The notes under the pieces are model-generated. The model saw only the letters and a list, made by a program, of their open reading frames with translations. It was not told the origin of the DNA and did no database searches. A stretch of 64,000 nt of DNA from Deltaproteobacteria bacterium (lineage in GTDB: Bacteria > Desulfobacterota > DSM-4660 > Desulfatiglandales > Desulfatiglandaceae): NCBI GenBank assembly GCA_019307945.1, contig JAFDIS010000004.1, positions 1 through 64,000 of the forward strand, given 5' to 3'. Both the position numbers and the translations under genes were made by a program. Shown in pieces: positions 1-8,259 of this stretch (position 1 is the stretch's first letter; each line of letters starts with the position of its first letter).

Positions 1-112
1 GGCGATGGTCGGCTGGCACCTTTTCGCTTCTCATCCGGAGAAGCGAAAAAAAATCTTGTCCGCCACGCGAGACGCAGGCTCGCGGGGCCTATCCTGTCAA
101 TCCTGTCTAAAA
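1..112. repeat. Direct repeat copy A with hairpin (cut by window edge)
   Basis: This segment recurs with few changes at 289-405. It contains a perfect 12-bp inverted repeat (TTTTCGCTTCTC at 21-32, its complement at 38-49, 5-nt loop) followed by an A-run, a GC-rich block around CGCGAGAC, and a tract of ATCCTGT units spaced nine bases apart. There is no plausible coding frame. The true left end may lie outside the window. Confidence 0.8.
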
Positions 113-145
113 AAACAATGGAAAAGGTCTTTATTCTTAAGTGAA

Positions 146-172
146 TGACAGGATTTACAGGATCTTCTGGAT
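146..172. repeat. Nonamer tract, NNACAGGAT type
   Basis: Three consecutive 9-bp units end in CAGGAT, CAGGAT and CTGGAT. The same unit occurs at 415-441 and 4703-4729 and, inverted, at 377-403. The period is exactly nine bases in each place. Confidence 0.7.
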
Positions 173-181
173 CTTTTTCCT

Positions 182-210
182 GGTCTCTCTCCCCGGATGG
201 GAGAAAGACC
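182..210. repeat. Imperfect hairpin in intergenic mosaic
   Basis: GGTCTCTCTCCC at 182-193 pairs with GGGAGAAAGACC at 199-210 with one mismatch and a 5-nt loop. It sits just after a nonamer tract, the same arrangement seen with the hairpin at 4734-4762. It has no T-run, so it is not an obvious terminator. Confidence 0.55.
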
Positions 211-288
211 CAGGATCCGCCTGCGGCGCAAGGGACCTCGGTACGAAGCTCCGGGTGCTATCGCCGGCGTCAAGGTCGTTTGAAGCAT

Positions 289-405
289 GGCGATAGTCGG
301 CCGGGCCCTTTTCGCTTCTCGTCCGGAGAAGCGAAAAATCATCCTGTCCGCCACGCGAGACGTAGGCTCGCGGGGCTTATCCTGTCAATCCTGTAAATCC
401 TGTCA
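289..405. repeat. Direct repeat copy B with hairpin
   Basis: This is the second copy of the element at 1-112. The 12-bp stem TTTTCGCTTCTC is at 309-320 and its perfect complement at 326-337. The copy continues through the CGCGAGAC block into ATCCTGT nonamers. It lies between the left window edge and the sugar transferase gene, in 633 bases without a convincing gene. Confidence 0.8.
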
Positions 406-441
406 GAAAACATTAGACAGGATTAACAGGATCTACTGGAT
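377..441. repeat. Inverted pair of nonamer tracts
   Basis: Three units ending ATCCTGT (377-403) face three units of type ACAGGAT (415-441). Bases 388-404 and 416-432 match as an inverted repeat at about 16 of 17 positions around an 11-nt loop. The structure would form a long hairpin in RNA or a cruciform in DNA. Confidence 0.7.
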
Positions 442-633
442 TCCTGTTTCCCCCCGCACGGAAAAGGGAAAAATACATCTTCTCAATCTTGTTTATCCCG
501 TCCGGCGTTTTTACAAAGCTCCGCCTTGTCGGTTACACCCTGATCCGGACGTAACCGCTTGAAACAACTCACCTTGATCTCGAAAACGGCGTGCGCTCCG
601 CACTCAGTTCCGAACTGCCGCCGCCCACGTCCT

Positions 634-2025
634 CTACCTTGAACCCCGGCTCAGCAGTACGATCTTGACCGTATGGAAAATCACCACCAGGTCCATTAGG
701 AGGGACATGTTCTTGATGTAAAACAGGTCGTATTTGAGCTTTTCCAGGGCATCCTCTTCCGAGGCGCCGTAAGGGTACATGACCTGCGCCCAGCCCGTCA
801 CGCCTGGCTTTACGCTGAACCGCTCGTTGTAATAAGGGACCTTCTTCTTCAACTGCTCCACGAAATAGGGCCGTTCCGGCCTGGGCCCCACGAAGCTCAT
901 ATCTCCCTTGAAGACATTCCACAGCTGGGGCAGTTCATCTATCCTGAGCTTTCGAATGATCCGCCCTACCCGCGTGATCCGCGGATCGTTTTCGTCAGCC
1001 CAGACGGGACCGGTCATCTTTTCCGCGTCCGCCACCATGGAGCGAAACTTGTAGATGGTAAAAATTTTCCCGAACTCACCCACCCGCTCCTGCTTGAAAA
1101 ACACCGGCCCCCTGGAGTCTATCTTGATTGCCAGGGCCACCAGGAGCATGAGGGGCGAGAGAAGAATCAGCATCAGGGTCGCCAGCACAAGCCCCACGAG
1201 CCTCTTGGAGGCCCGGGAGAGTTTGGACTTGCGGAACCCGTCCGAAAAGATGAGCCAGCTCGGGTTGAGCTTTTCCACCAGGAGTTTGCCCGTGACCCGC
1301 TCGTAAAAGCTCTCACCGTCGATGATGTTGATGCCCCGGATCTTACAGTTGAGAAGTTCACGGTAGGGCATGACCCCCCGCTTTTCGTCAAGTGCCACGA
1401 TCACGCTCTCGGCGTTTTCCGCTTCCGCCATGTCGCAGAGGCCGTCGAAGCCTTTCCTCACCGGCACCCGTGCCGAGATGGACTCTTCAAGGTCCTCGGG
1501 GATCACCACGGACCGGATATCGTAGCTCAAATCCTCCCGCTCTTCGATCTCCTTGAGGATGTCCCTTGCAAGATCTCCGGAGCCCACCATGAGACATGTC
1601 TCGGAAAAGATGCGTTTCTTGATCACCAGCGCGTAAAGGAGCCTCCAGGACACTACGAAAAACAGTAAAAAGACGAGACTGATGAAAAAGATCCACCGCC
1701 CTATGATCAGGTCGGGCCATATGAAGTAGATCACCGCCAGGATGATACTAGTGATCCCCACGGCCTGAATAAGCCTTGAGGCCAGATCTATGGTGCTCTC
1801 CGATTGCCTGAACTCGTAGAGGTCATGGAAGTAGAGGCTTAACTGCATGATCACGGCCACCAGGACGATCTTCGGCCAATGGACCTGGAGTATGAAAAGG
1901 ACTCCCGCGTCACTGTCCAGGATAAGGACGGAGGCCAGGGCCACGGCCGCAAAAATCAGGCACCCTTCTCCCACAACAAAGGCAAGTTTTCTGGGGGAGA
2001 CATATTGTCGGAACAGCCGAATCAT
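634..2025 (-). CDS. Polyprenyl-phosphate sugar phosphotransferase (exosortase-associated type)
   Basis: This 463-residue inner-membrane protein should transfer the first sugar-1-phosphate to undecaprenyl phosphate to start an exopolysaccharide repeat unit. Four membrane helices fill roughly residues 14-136. A Rossmann-like cytoplasmic domain follows ([11 protein letters not shown] near 146), then a fifth helix near 275-300. The C-terminal bacterial sugar-transferase domain shows [24 protein letters not shown] and SFVGPRPE, the conserved catalytic core. Length and architecture match the PEP-CTERM/exosortase-associated sugar transferases. A weak AGGTGA lies ten bases before the ATG. It is the last gene of the minus-strand polysaccharide locus seen here, 68 bases after the kinase gene. 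Confidence 0.93.
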   Translation of the reverse strand: MIRLFRQYVSPRKLAFVVGEGCLIFAAVALASVLILDSDAGVLFILQVHWPKIVLVAVIMQLSLYFHDLYEFRQSESTIDLASRLIQAVGITSIILAVIYFIWPDLIIGRWIFFISLVFLLFFVVSWRLLYALVIKKRIFSETCLMVGSGDLARDILKEIEEREDLSYDIRSVVIPEDLEESISARVPVRKGFDGLCDMAEAENAESVIVALDEKRGVMPYRELLNCKIRGINIIDGESFYERVTGKLLVEKLNPSWLIFSDGFRKSKLSRASKRLVGLVLATLMLILLSPLMLLVALAIKIDSRGPVFFKQERVGEFGKIFTIYKFRSMVADAEKMTGPVWADENDPRITRVGRIIRKLRIDELPQLWNVFKGDMSFVGPRPERPYFVEQLKKKVPYYNERFSVKPGVTGWAQVMYPYGASEEDALEKLKYDLFYIKNMSLLMDLVVIFHTVKIVLLSRGSR

Positions 2026-2093
2026 TTCTTTGGCTCACCTGAAACGGGATCAGCGGATCAGCAGCGCCCGGCGGCCGTCAAGGTCCCCGGCAT

Positions 2094-2912
2094 TTACTTG
2101 TAATACCGCTTGTAATACTTGTCGTATGCCTTGTAGCTCTTGCTGTAGCCGTTGAACACGATGCCGATGATCTTGTTTTTTCCGAGGTTCTCGATACTCC
2201 GCCTGACAGTCTCGCGGGGGGCCTTCTGATTCATGACTACGAAGACCACTCCGTCCACGTTGTGGGCCAGGACATTGGCTTCAGCCGTCACCTGGCTCGG
2301 AGTGGCGTCCAGGATTATGTAACGGTCATCATAGCGGTTTTTCACCTCCCGGATGAACTCGCGCATGGCACTGGATGCCAGAAGCTCCGAGGGGTTGTGG
2401 GCCGGCTTCCCGGCCATGAGCAGGGAAAGCTTGTCTATCTTGGTCTTGACCAGGAGTTCGGGCAGATCCCGTTCCCCCCGGAGATACTCTCGCAGGCCTT
2501 CGGCCCTCTTGTAACCCAGCATCTTGTGGAGGCTCGGCCGTCTCAGGTCGCAGTCCACCATCAGGACATGCTCGTTGATTCCCAGCGCAATGCTCACGGC
2601 CAGGTTGGCTGCCACGTAGGTCTTACCCTCACCGGGGAAGGCGCTTGTTACCATGATGCAGCGGGGGGGCTCCCCTTTCTGGGGGAACAAGATTTGGCCC
2701 CTTAGGACCTTGAAGTTTTCGGCGTCCATGGAGTCGGGGGCCGTGACCACCACCAGCTTGTGGCTGAAGCCCGTAAAATCCAGCAGGGGCTTGCTGATGA
2801 TTTTGGGGGACCGTTCTTCCACGATCCGCTCCGGTACCGCCAGGGGGTGCTTTTCGGACTTGAGCGCCGTTTCCTTCCTGCGTCTTTCAAGTGCATCGGA
2901 AATCTTTCCCAT
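2094..2912 (-). CDS. Tyrosine autokinase, CpsD/Wzc-C type
   Basis: This 272-residue cytoplasmic BY-kinase partners a Wzz-type membrane protein to control polysaccharide chain length and export through autophosphorylation. The Walker A motif SAFPGEGKT is near residue 90 and the Walker A' region LMVDCDLRRP near 117. A tyrosine-rich tail (seven Tyr in the last 17 residues) is the likely autophosphorylation cluster. The N-terminus MGKISDALERRR is typical of exosortase-associated kinases, which are separate from the chain-length protein. GAGG six bases upstream supports the start. It lies between the ExeA-like ATPase and the sugar transferase, in operon order. Confidence 0.93.
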   Translation of the reverse strand: MGKISDALERRRKETALKSEKHPLAVPERIVEERSPKIISKPLLDFTGFSHKLVVVTAPDSMDAENFKVLRGQILFPQKGEPPRCIMVTSAFPGEGKTYVAANLAVSIALGINEHVLMVDCDLRRPSLHKMLGYKRAEGLREYLRGERDLPELLVKTKIDKLSLLMAGKPAHNPSELLASSAMREFIREVKNRYDDRYIILDATPSQVTAEANVLAHNVDGVVFVVMNQKAPRETVRRSIENLGKNKIIGIVFNGYSKSYKAYDKYYKRYYK

Positions 2913-3003
2913 GGTTTTCCTCTCTCCCCGTTCCCGTCCCGGCGCAACCCCAAGGACGGGGTTTACTCCGCCCTGACACGGCGGGCGGACCCGGCAGAAC
3001 CCG

Positions 3004-4683
3004 TCACCTCATTTCCAGCCGAATCGCACGGGCGTAATCTGAAATGCCCCGCTTGACCACGTCGGAGGCGAACTGAACAGCCAGCAGCCTCTCCGTAAAA
3101 CTGCCCAGGGTAACCCGGTATATCTTGCCCTTGTCGGGATCTATCACCGGGATGATGTAGGCCTCGTGCCCCTGGTCTATGAGCTGCTGGAAAAGCTCCC
3201 GTGCGTTGGCAAAGGGCTTGAACGAGGCAATGTGCACCGTGTATGTAACGCCCTGCTTGGACGCGTGAATAGGAGGAAACGTGATCTTCTGCCCCACGTC
3301 GATCCAGTTGATGTCCCGGATCTGCGGGTTGCTCCTCTTGAGCATTTCGATGATGCCCTCGTCCACCCAACCGTAAACCGAGGCCGCCAGACCCGTGAGC
3401 GTATCCCCCTCCTTGACCACGACGATCTTGGGGGGCTCTTCCGGTTTCGGACGAACCGGCTCGGCCGCAGCCGTAGGGACCGGTGGTGGCTTGGGTTCGC
3501 GCGCATGGGCCATCGGCGTCCCTGACTCAGGCGATATGCGGCTTTCCGCCGCCCCCTGCCCTTTCAGTGTCCCCGTGTCCGTTTTACCGGTTGGATCGGC
3601 AGAGTCGAGCCGATCCTGAAGTGTTCCCCCTCCGGTCCTGGGCGGCAGTGGTCTTTTCACATGGTCCGCCTTGTGGGCCGGGGCCGTTTCCCCCATGAGT
3701 TTCGAAAAAAAGTCGTAGAACTCCGTGCTTCTTCGACTCAAAATCAAGACCAGGAAAACAAGGCTCAGGCAAAGGATGGCCCACCGCAAGGCCCCCGCCC
3801 AGCCTGCCCGCTTCTTTTCCGCCTGGACCGGGGGTTCACCCGCCGGGGGCGGTGTGGCGCTCGGCGTCCCCGCCTCGAGCTGGATGTCCTGATGACACTC
3901 CTTCACCATGCCCGATGAAATCTGCTTCTTTTCCCTGGAATAGCCCAGCAGGAGCGCATTGTCCGCCAGGATGTTGATCATCCGGGGGTAGCCCGTGGAG
4001 CACTCGAACAGGGCCTTCACCGCACCCTTGGTGAAGATCTTGTGCCAGTCCTTGCTACCCGCGGTTTCCATTCGGGCCGCCACGTACTCCCTGGTGCCTT
4101 TGAGGTCCAGGGGCTTGATGTGGTATCGAATGCTGATGCGCTGAAGAAGTGCCCGGCACTCAGGCATGGCCAGGGTCTCGTTCAGCTCCGGCTGTCCCAC
4201 GAGAAAGATGTTGATCAGTTTCTCATCCGCAGTCTCCATGTTGGAAAGAAGCCTCACCTCTTCCAGGAGATCAAGGGACAGCTTGTGGGCCTCGTCGATG
4301 ATCAGCAGAAAGGTCTTCTGGTGCTGGAGGCAATCCTTCAGGAACTCCTCGAACTCATAAAGAAACTCGGTCTTGGACTTGAAGTGGATTTTGCGCTTGA
4401 AGGCCGAAAAAGCGATGTAGTCCAGGAACTCTTCCCTTGAGATCACCGGGTTGGAGAGATAGATGTATTGAATGTTATTGTCCAGGTTGGAGAGAAGGGC
4501 CTGGACCATGGTGGTCTTGCCCGTTCCCACCTCGCCGGTGAGCAGGATGAACCCCTTTCGCTCCACCACGCCGTAGGTGAGGAGTGCGAGGGCCTCCTTG
4601 TGCACCTCGCCCAGGTAAACGAAGCGCGGTGAAGGAGTCAGGTTGAACGGCTTTTCACTCAGGCCGTAGAATTCTTCGTACAT
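3004..4683 (-). CDS. ExeA-like AAA ATPase with transmembrane helix, LysM and SPOR domains
   Basis: The N-terminal ~265 residues are an ExeA/GspA-type AAA ATPase: FYGLSEKPFNLTP at the start, Walker A TGEVGTGKT near 50, Walker B LLIIDEAHKLS near 128. Such ATPases are a fixed part of exosortase-linked polysaccharide loci. A Pro-rich linker leads to one membrane helix (about 300-318) flanked by basic residues. The remaining ~240 residues should be periplasmic: a LysM domain (VVKEGDTLTGLAASVYG onward) and a C-terminal SPOR domain (YTVHIASFKPFANA). Both bind peptidoglycan in known families. The protein may couple cytoplasmic ATP use to the cell wall during export. It is longer than the usual ATPase-only relatives, so the fused domains are notable. 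Confidence 0.9.
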   Translation of the reverse strand: MYEEFYGLSEKPFNLTPSPRFVYLGEVHKEALALLTYGVVERKGFILLTGEVGTGKTTMVQALLSNLDNNIQYIYLSNPVISREEFLDYIAFSAFKRKIHFKSKTEFLYEFEEFLKDCLQHQKTFLLIIDEAHKLSLDLLEEVRLLSNMETADEKLINIFLVGQPELNETLAMPECRALLQRISIRYHIKPLDLKGTREYVAARMETAGSKDWHKIFTKGAVKALFECSTGYPRMINILADNALLLGYSREKKQISSGMVKECHQDIQLEAGTPSATPPPAGEPPVQAEKKRAGWAGALRWAILCLSLVFLVLILSRRSTEFYDFFSKLMGETAPAHKADHVKRPLPPRTGGGTLQDRLDSADPTGKTDTGTLKGQGAAESRISPESGTPMAHAREPKPPPVPTAAAEPVRPKPEEPPKIVVVKEGDTLTGLAASVYGWVDEGIIEMLKRSNPQIRDINWIDVGQKITFPPIHASKQGVTYTVHIASFKPFANARELFQQLIDQGHEAYIIPVIDPDKGKIYRVTLGSFTERLLAVQFASDVVKRGISDYARAIRLEMR

Positions 4684-4702
4684 CTAGTTTGCACCCATGG
4701 AA

Positions 4703-4762
4703 TGACAGGATCTACAGGATTCACATGATGATTCTTTCGCTTTCCCAAAAGGAGAGCGAAAG
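4703..4762. repeat. Nonamer tract plus hairpin
   Basis: Units ending ACAGGAT, ACAGGAT and ACATGAT occupy 4703-4729 with 9-bp period. A hairpin follows: CTTTCGCTTTCC at 4734-4745 and GGAGAGCGAAAG at 4751-4762, with one mismatch. Its stem resembles the TTTTCGCTTCTC hairpins at 21-49 and 309-337, so this is the same mosaic family. Confidence 0.65.
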
Positions 4763-4840
4763 GTCGCTCTCCGGTCATCGCAGATCCACAACCGCCCCGC
4801 CAGTCGGCATGATGGTCATGAGTTCCCCCGTCCACTCTGT

Positions 4841-5095
4841 GGCCGCCCACGGATTCCCGGTCTATCTTGTGCCGGGGACAAAAACGGGACAGGACAGACC
4901 AGACAGACCAAATGGACCAAACGGACCACATGGACCTCATGGACCAGACAGACCAGATAAACGAGATAGACAAAACAAACTCAACCGACCCACCTAACCC
5001 AACGAACCCAAGTAACCCAATAAACCCAAGTAACCCAATAAACCCAAGCAACCCAAAAAACCAGGACGGACCCCCATCACCCCACCAGCCCCAAC
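4841..5095. repeat. Long direct repeat 1 with 20-unit nonamer array
   Basis: An uninterrupted 9-bp periodic array of about 20 units runs 4893-5072. Units change gradually from a GACAGACCA type to an AAGTAACCC type. The array is preceded by GGCCGCCCACGG (4841) and followed by CCCATCACCCCACCAG, exactly as in the second copy at 5791-6107. The two copies flank hicAB. Because nine is a multiple of three the array is open in several frames, but the encoded peptides are only short-period repeats. I see no real gene here. Confidence 0.85.
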
Positions 5096-5134
5096 AACAA
5101 CTCGCAACAATGAACGACGGAGACATCCTTTCTA

Positions 5135-5350
5135 TTACGCATACATCAAACGGCGGCCCTTGGGATCCGGGATGGGATCCCCACATTCCCTGGCCGTATC
5201 TATCCATAGTTGAATCGCTTCCTTGGCTTGCGCCAGCGCCGCTTCATAGGATTCGCCGTGAGCCATGCATCCCGGCAATTCGGGAACTTCGGCCAAGTAT
5301 GCCTGGTCTTCTTCACTCCAATAAATAATTGTCTCATACTTGAACATCAT
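5135..5350 (-). CDS. hicB: HicB-family antitoxin
   Basis: This 71-residue protein has the HicB fold signature: a YETIIYWSEEDQAYLAEVPELPGC strand-turn region followed by HGESYEAALAQAKEAI. It should bind and neutralise the HicA mRNA interferase and may repress the operon. It lacks an obvious added C-terminal DNA-binding domain, so it is of the short type. Its ATG overlaps the hicA stop in an ATGA junction (5347-5350), giving translational coupling. Gene order is toxin then antitoxin, usual for hicAB. The pair is bracketed by two nonamer-array direct repeats. Confidence 0.9.
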   Translation of the reverse strand: MMFKYETIIYWSEEDQAYLAEVPELPGCMAHGESYEAALAQAKEAIQLWIDTARECGDPIPDPKGRRLMYA

Positions 5351-5601
5351 CTGTCTCCGGCAAGCTTATATCGTACCAGTATGGATCGAACCTGGCGTAC
5401 CTGATAAGGCTTGGCCAGTGCACCATCCTTCTGAAGATTCAGTTTTTCTAAAACGCCCTCTTTTCGAAAAATGTGATGGCTACCTCTTGTTCTTTCTTCG
5501 AATCCATGTCTTTTCATCAAATTACACAGATCATCGAAAGCAATATTGGCATCCGACGTCCCGCTGAGGATCTTCCAGAGTAGTTTTTCATATTTGCCCA
5601 T
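5347..5601 (-). CDS. hicA: HicA-family mRNA interferase toxin
   Basis: This 84-residue toxin of the HicA (YcfA-like) double-stranded RNA-binding fold would cleave mRNA when HicB is lost. The motif GSHHIFRK near residue 41 carries the catalytic histidine, and LCNLMKRHGFEE is the typical helix before it. An upstream in-frame start exists at 5667, but the family begins close to the ATG at 5601. The region is AT-richer than its neighbours (for example TATTTGCCCATAAACACC at the start), which fits horizontal arrival. The N-terminus MGKYEKLLWKILSGTSDANI is somewhat longer than minimal HicA proteins. Confidence 0.88.
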   Translation of the reverse strand: MGKYEKLLWKILSGTSDANIAFDDLCNLMKRHGFEERTRGSHHIFRKEGVLEKLNLQKDGALAKPYQVRQVRSILVRYKLAGDR

Positions 5602-5790
5602 AAACACCCCAAACGCTACAGCCCCTAAGAAATCCCTCCCCTCTCTGGTGCATCCTCGCTGTATCACTCATCCGATTTCACAGATCCGATCGAAAACGAA
5701 AAAAGGCCCGCCGACACTCACCGTGCAAACTCAGATTTCCGGAGACCTCAATATTCCAATGTGAGGTCCCTCCGCTTTCCCAAGGCCCCT

Positions 5791-6107
5791 GGCCGCCCAC
5801 GGACTCCTGGTCCCTCTTGCGCCGGGGAGGAGAAAGCGACAAGACAAACCAAATAGACCAGATGGACCAGACGGACCAAATGGACCAGACAGACTAGATA
5901 GACCAGAGAGACCAAATGGACCAGACAGACCAGATAAACGAGATAGACAAAACAAACTCAACCGACCCACCTAACCCAACGAACCCAAGTAACCCAATAA
6001 ACCCAAGCAACCCAATAAACCCAAGCAACCCAAGCAACCCAAGCAACCCAAGCAACCCAAGCAACCCAAAAAACCAGGACGGACCCCCATCACCCCACCA
6101 GTCCCAG
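5791..6107. repeat. Long direct repeat 2 with 27-unit nonamer array
   Basis: About 27 consecutive 9-bp units run 5843-6085 without a phase break, from RATRGACCA types to AAGCAACCC types (five identical AAGCAACCC units at 6023-6067). The flanks match those of the first copy at 4841-5095. The right end runs into the last codons and TGA stop (6090-6092) of the chain-length gene. Copy 1 therefore carries a duplicate of that gene's extreme 3' end. Confidence 0.85.
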
Positions 6108-7748
6108 CGTCTCCTTTACGAACTGGACCGTCCTTTCCACACCTTTGTATGCCATCACGATGGCCATGGCCGAGAGCACGAACCCGAGACTCACGGTCGC
6201 ATAGGCCAGGAAGGCCTTCCGTTTCCGAGCCTTCATCTCTTTCTCAGTGTACCTGATCGGCATGCTCACCAGCACCGGGATGCCCAGGTCCTCTTCCACT
6301 TCCTTGGGTCCCTTGTAGGAATGATCCATCATCTCCACGAGATAGGCCAGTCCGCCGCCCAGGGCGAGGCCCAGGACCAGGCTCAAGAGCAGGATCTTGC
6401 GGGCATCGGGTTCCACGGGCTTTTCCGGAAGCCTCGCAGGATCGATCACCCTGAATTGTTCGCCCTTCTGCTTCTTTTCCATGCTCACGGCGATTTCGGC
6501 CTCCAGCTTGCGGTTGAGCAGCGACTCGTACAGGCTCTTGAGGTTGTCATAGTCCCGGGTCAGGGAGATCATTTCCTGTTCCCGCTTGGGCGTGTCCTCG
6601 ATCCGCTTCTGGTACATGGCCATCTTTCGCTGGACCTGCTTGATTTCTTCCTTCAACTTTCGGATCTCGAAGTCCACCTGTTCCAACTGGGGTGTGAGGA
6701 AATCTCCTGTGCCGGGGAGGGCCGGTGCCGGTGGGGCCGCTTCTTCCGGGGCCGATTCCGTATCCGCGCCTTCCGCCTCTTTTTGGGCCATCTCCTTTTC
6801 CGCCTTTTCCCGTTCCTCCTTTTCCGCCTGCTCCAGCTTGGCGATGGCGGTCTTGACTTTCACCACGTCGGGGTGATTCTCCGTGTAACGGGTCAGAAGG
6901 AGTTTCAACTGTTTCCTGAGGCTTGCCAGTTCCTGGGACTCACCCTGGTCCGGGCCGGTCCCGTCATCCAGTTCAATGAGTGAGTTGTCCGCGCCCAGAT
7001 CCGCCATCTGCTCCATCATGGAGCGGCTCTGGGCGATCTGCTGCTGTATGATGAGCTTTCGGTTTTCCGCGTCCCTCAGGTTGTCGTTGAGCTGCTCGAC
7101 CTGGGACTGGAGTCTTCCCAGGACACTCAGGTTCGTCTGGAGATTGTTGGGAAGGGCGCCCATGTATCGCTGGCGATACTGCTTCAACACTTCCTCCTTT
7201 TCGGCTAAGCGCCTTCTCACGTTTTCCAGCTCATCGGCCAGGAAGTCGGAGGTCCCCAGGGCCTGTGACTCCCTGATCTTCAGGTTTTCACTGATGAAAT
7301 TGGAGGCAAGGGCGTTTGCCACCCTCATACACAATTGGGGGTTGCTGTCCCTGTACGCGATGCTGAAGGCGTTGCCCCCGCCCCTGCCCCCGCGCACCAC
7401 GTCCAGGATGATCCTCTTTCGCACCGTTTCCACCTTGTCCACCGGAAGCATGTCCCGGTCTGCGAGGATGCCGTACTCCTTGATAATGGCCTCCAGGTTC
7501 GTGCGGCTGGTCACCTGCTGGGAAATGGTCCTCAGTCTGTCCTCGATCCCGCTGGAGACAATGGGCTTTACAAAGCTCGTGGGGACCTTCTGACTCTGGA
7601 TCAGGATGAGTGTCCTGGCCTCATAGATCTTGGGGGCGCCCAGTGCATATATGAGCCCCCCTAGGATGGCCAACAGGAACGGCAGAATGATCCACCATTT
7701 TCGCCGCAGGGCCATTTCCACGTATTGACTGATGTCGAAATTGGTCAT
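6090..7748 (-). CDS. Wzz/GumC-type polysaccharide chain-length determinant
   Basis: This 552-residue inner-membrane protein should set exopolysaccharide chain length and contact the outer-membrane export protein. The N-terminal Wzz domain begins ISQYVEMALRRKWW, with the first helix near 18-37. Long coiled-coil stretches run about 160-245 and 260-400, interrupted by a charged then Pro/Ala-rich insert near 315-355. The C-terminal helices are near 440-462 (LLLSLVLGLALGGGLAYL) and 505-528. No kinase domain is attached; the separate tyrosine kinase at 2094-2912 would supply it. The gene's 3' end lies inside a repeat duplicated beyond hicAB. Confidence 0.92.
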   Translation of the reverse strand: MTNFDISQYVEMALRRKWWIILPFLLAILGGLIYALGAPKIYEARTLILIQSQKVPTSFVKPIVSSGIEDRLRTISQQVTSRTNLEAIIKEYGILADRDMLPVDKVETVRKRIILDVVRGGRGGGNAFSIAYRDSNPQLCMRVANALASNFISENLKIRESQALGTSDFLADELENVRRRLAEKEEVLKQYRQRYMGALPNNLQTNLSVLGRLQSQVEQLNDNLRDAENRKLIIQQQIAQSRSMMEQMADLGADNSLIELDDGTGPDQGESQELASLRKQLKLLLTRYTENHPDVVKVKTAIAKLEQAEKEEREKAEKEMAQKEAEGADTESAPEEAAPPAPALPGTGDFLTPQLEQVDFEIRKLKEEIKQVQRKMAMYQKRIEDTPKREQEMISLTRDYDNLKSLYESLLNRKLEAEIAVSMEKKQKGEQFRVIDPARLPEKPVEPDARKILLLSLVLGLALGGGLAYLVEMMDHSYKGPKEVEEDLGIPVLVSMPIRYTEKEMKARKRKAFLAYATVSLGFVLSAMAIVMAYKGVERTVQFVKETLGLVG

Positions 7749-8259
7749 AATCGTCCTCTAAGTTTCAACTCGGCCGAAACGTCCCCCCGAAAAACGAACG
7801 GATGAGGATCAGCACCGCCTTGCCCGTCTCAACCCGCAATTCTCACGACTGGTCCGCCGTGAGGGGGCATACCCCCCCGGCCTTCTGCGTTGCTCCGGGA
7901 AAATGTGCTCGAAATACCGTATGCTCTCACGCCACTGGACGCCTTTCCGCCTCTCCTCCCCGGAGCGGGACTCCTCAGGCTCGAAATACCGACCACGAAG
8001 ATCTCCGAAGTCTCGCCGGGAAATTGCTTGAAAAATACGGGCTAAAGATTCCATCGGCACGCCGGACCGGATCCTGCATCCCAATTTGAACCCGACATCC
8101 CGGTGGGCGCAATGCCTCTTGGTCCTCCTTGTGACAGGGGTGGAGCGGGAACCGGGGCCTGGTCGCGACCTGACCATACGGGAGTGACCGGGGGTGGTCA
8201 CACCGACCTTTCGCCCCGGAGGACACGATCCCGGGCCTGGTGCCGGGACGCGATTCTGG
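7749..8259. other. 511-base gap between chain-length and beta-barrel genes
   Basis: I find no convincing gene. The 13-mer GCTCGAAATACCG occurs twice in the same orientation, at 7907-7919 and 7979-7991. A G5/C5 hairpin sits near 7863-7876. The gap could hold a second promoter for the distal polysaccharide genes, but no clear sigma-70 or sigma-54 consensus was recognised. Confidence 0.4.

Noticed and set aside
4659-5328. Open frames on both strands through the first nonamer array (Asn-Pro-Ser and Trp-Ser-Val type repeats)
   Set aside because: A 9-bp period keeps frames open automatically; there are no start signals, and the peptides are pure short-period repeats.
5843-6085. CRISPR-like array
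   Set aside because: Units are contiguous nonamers with no unique spacers and no cas genes nearby.
7802-8201. 95- and 130-residue open frames in the gap before the chain-length gene
   Set aside because: Arg/Pro/Ser-rich composition typical of GC-rich shadow frames, no Shine-Dalgarno site and no motif.
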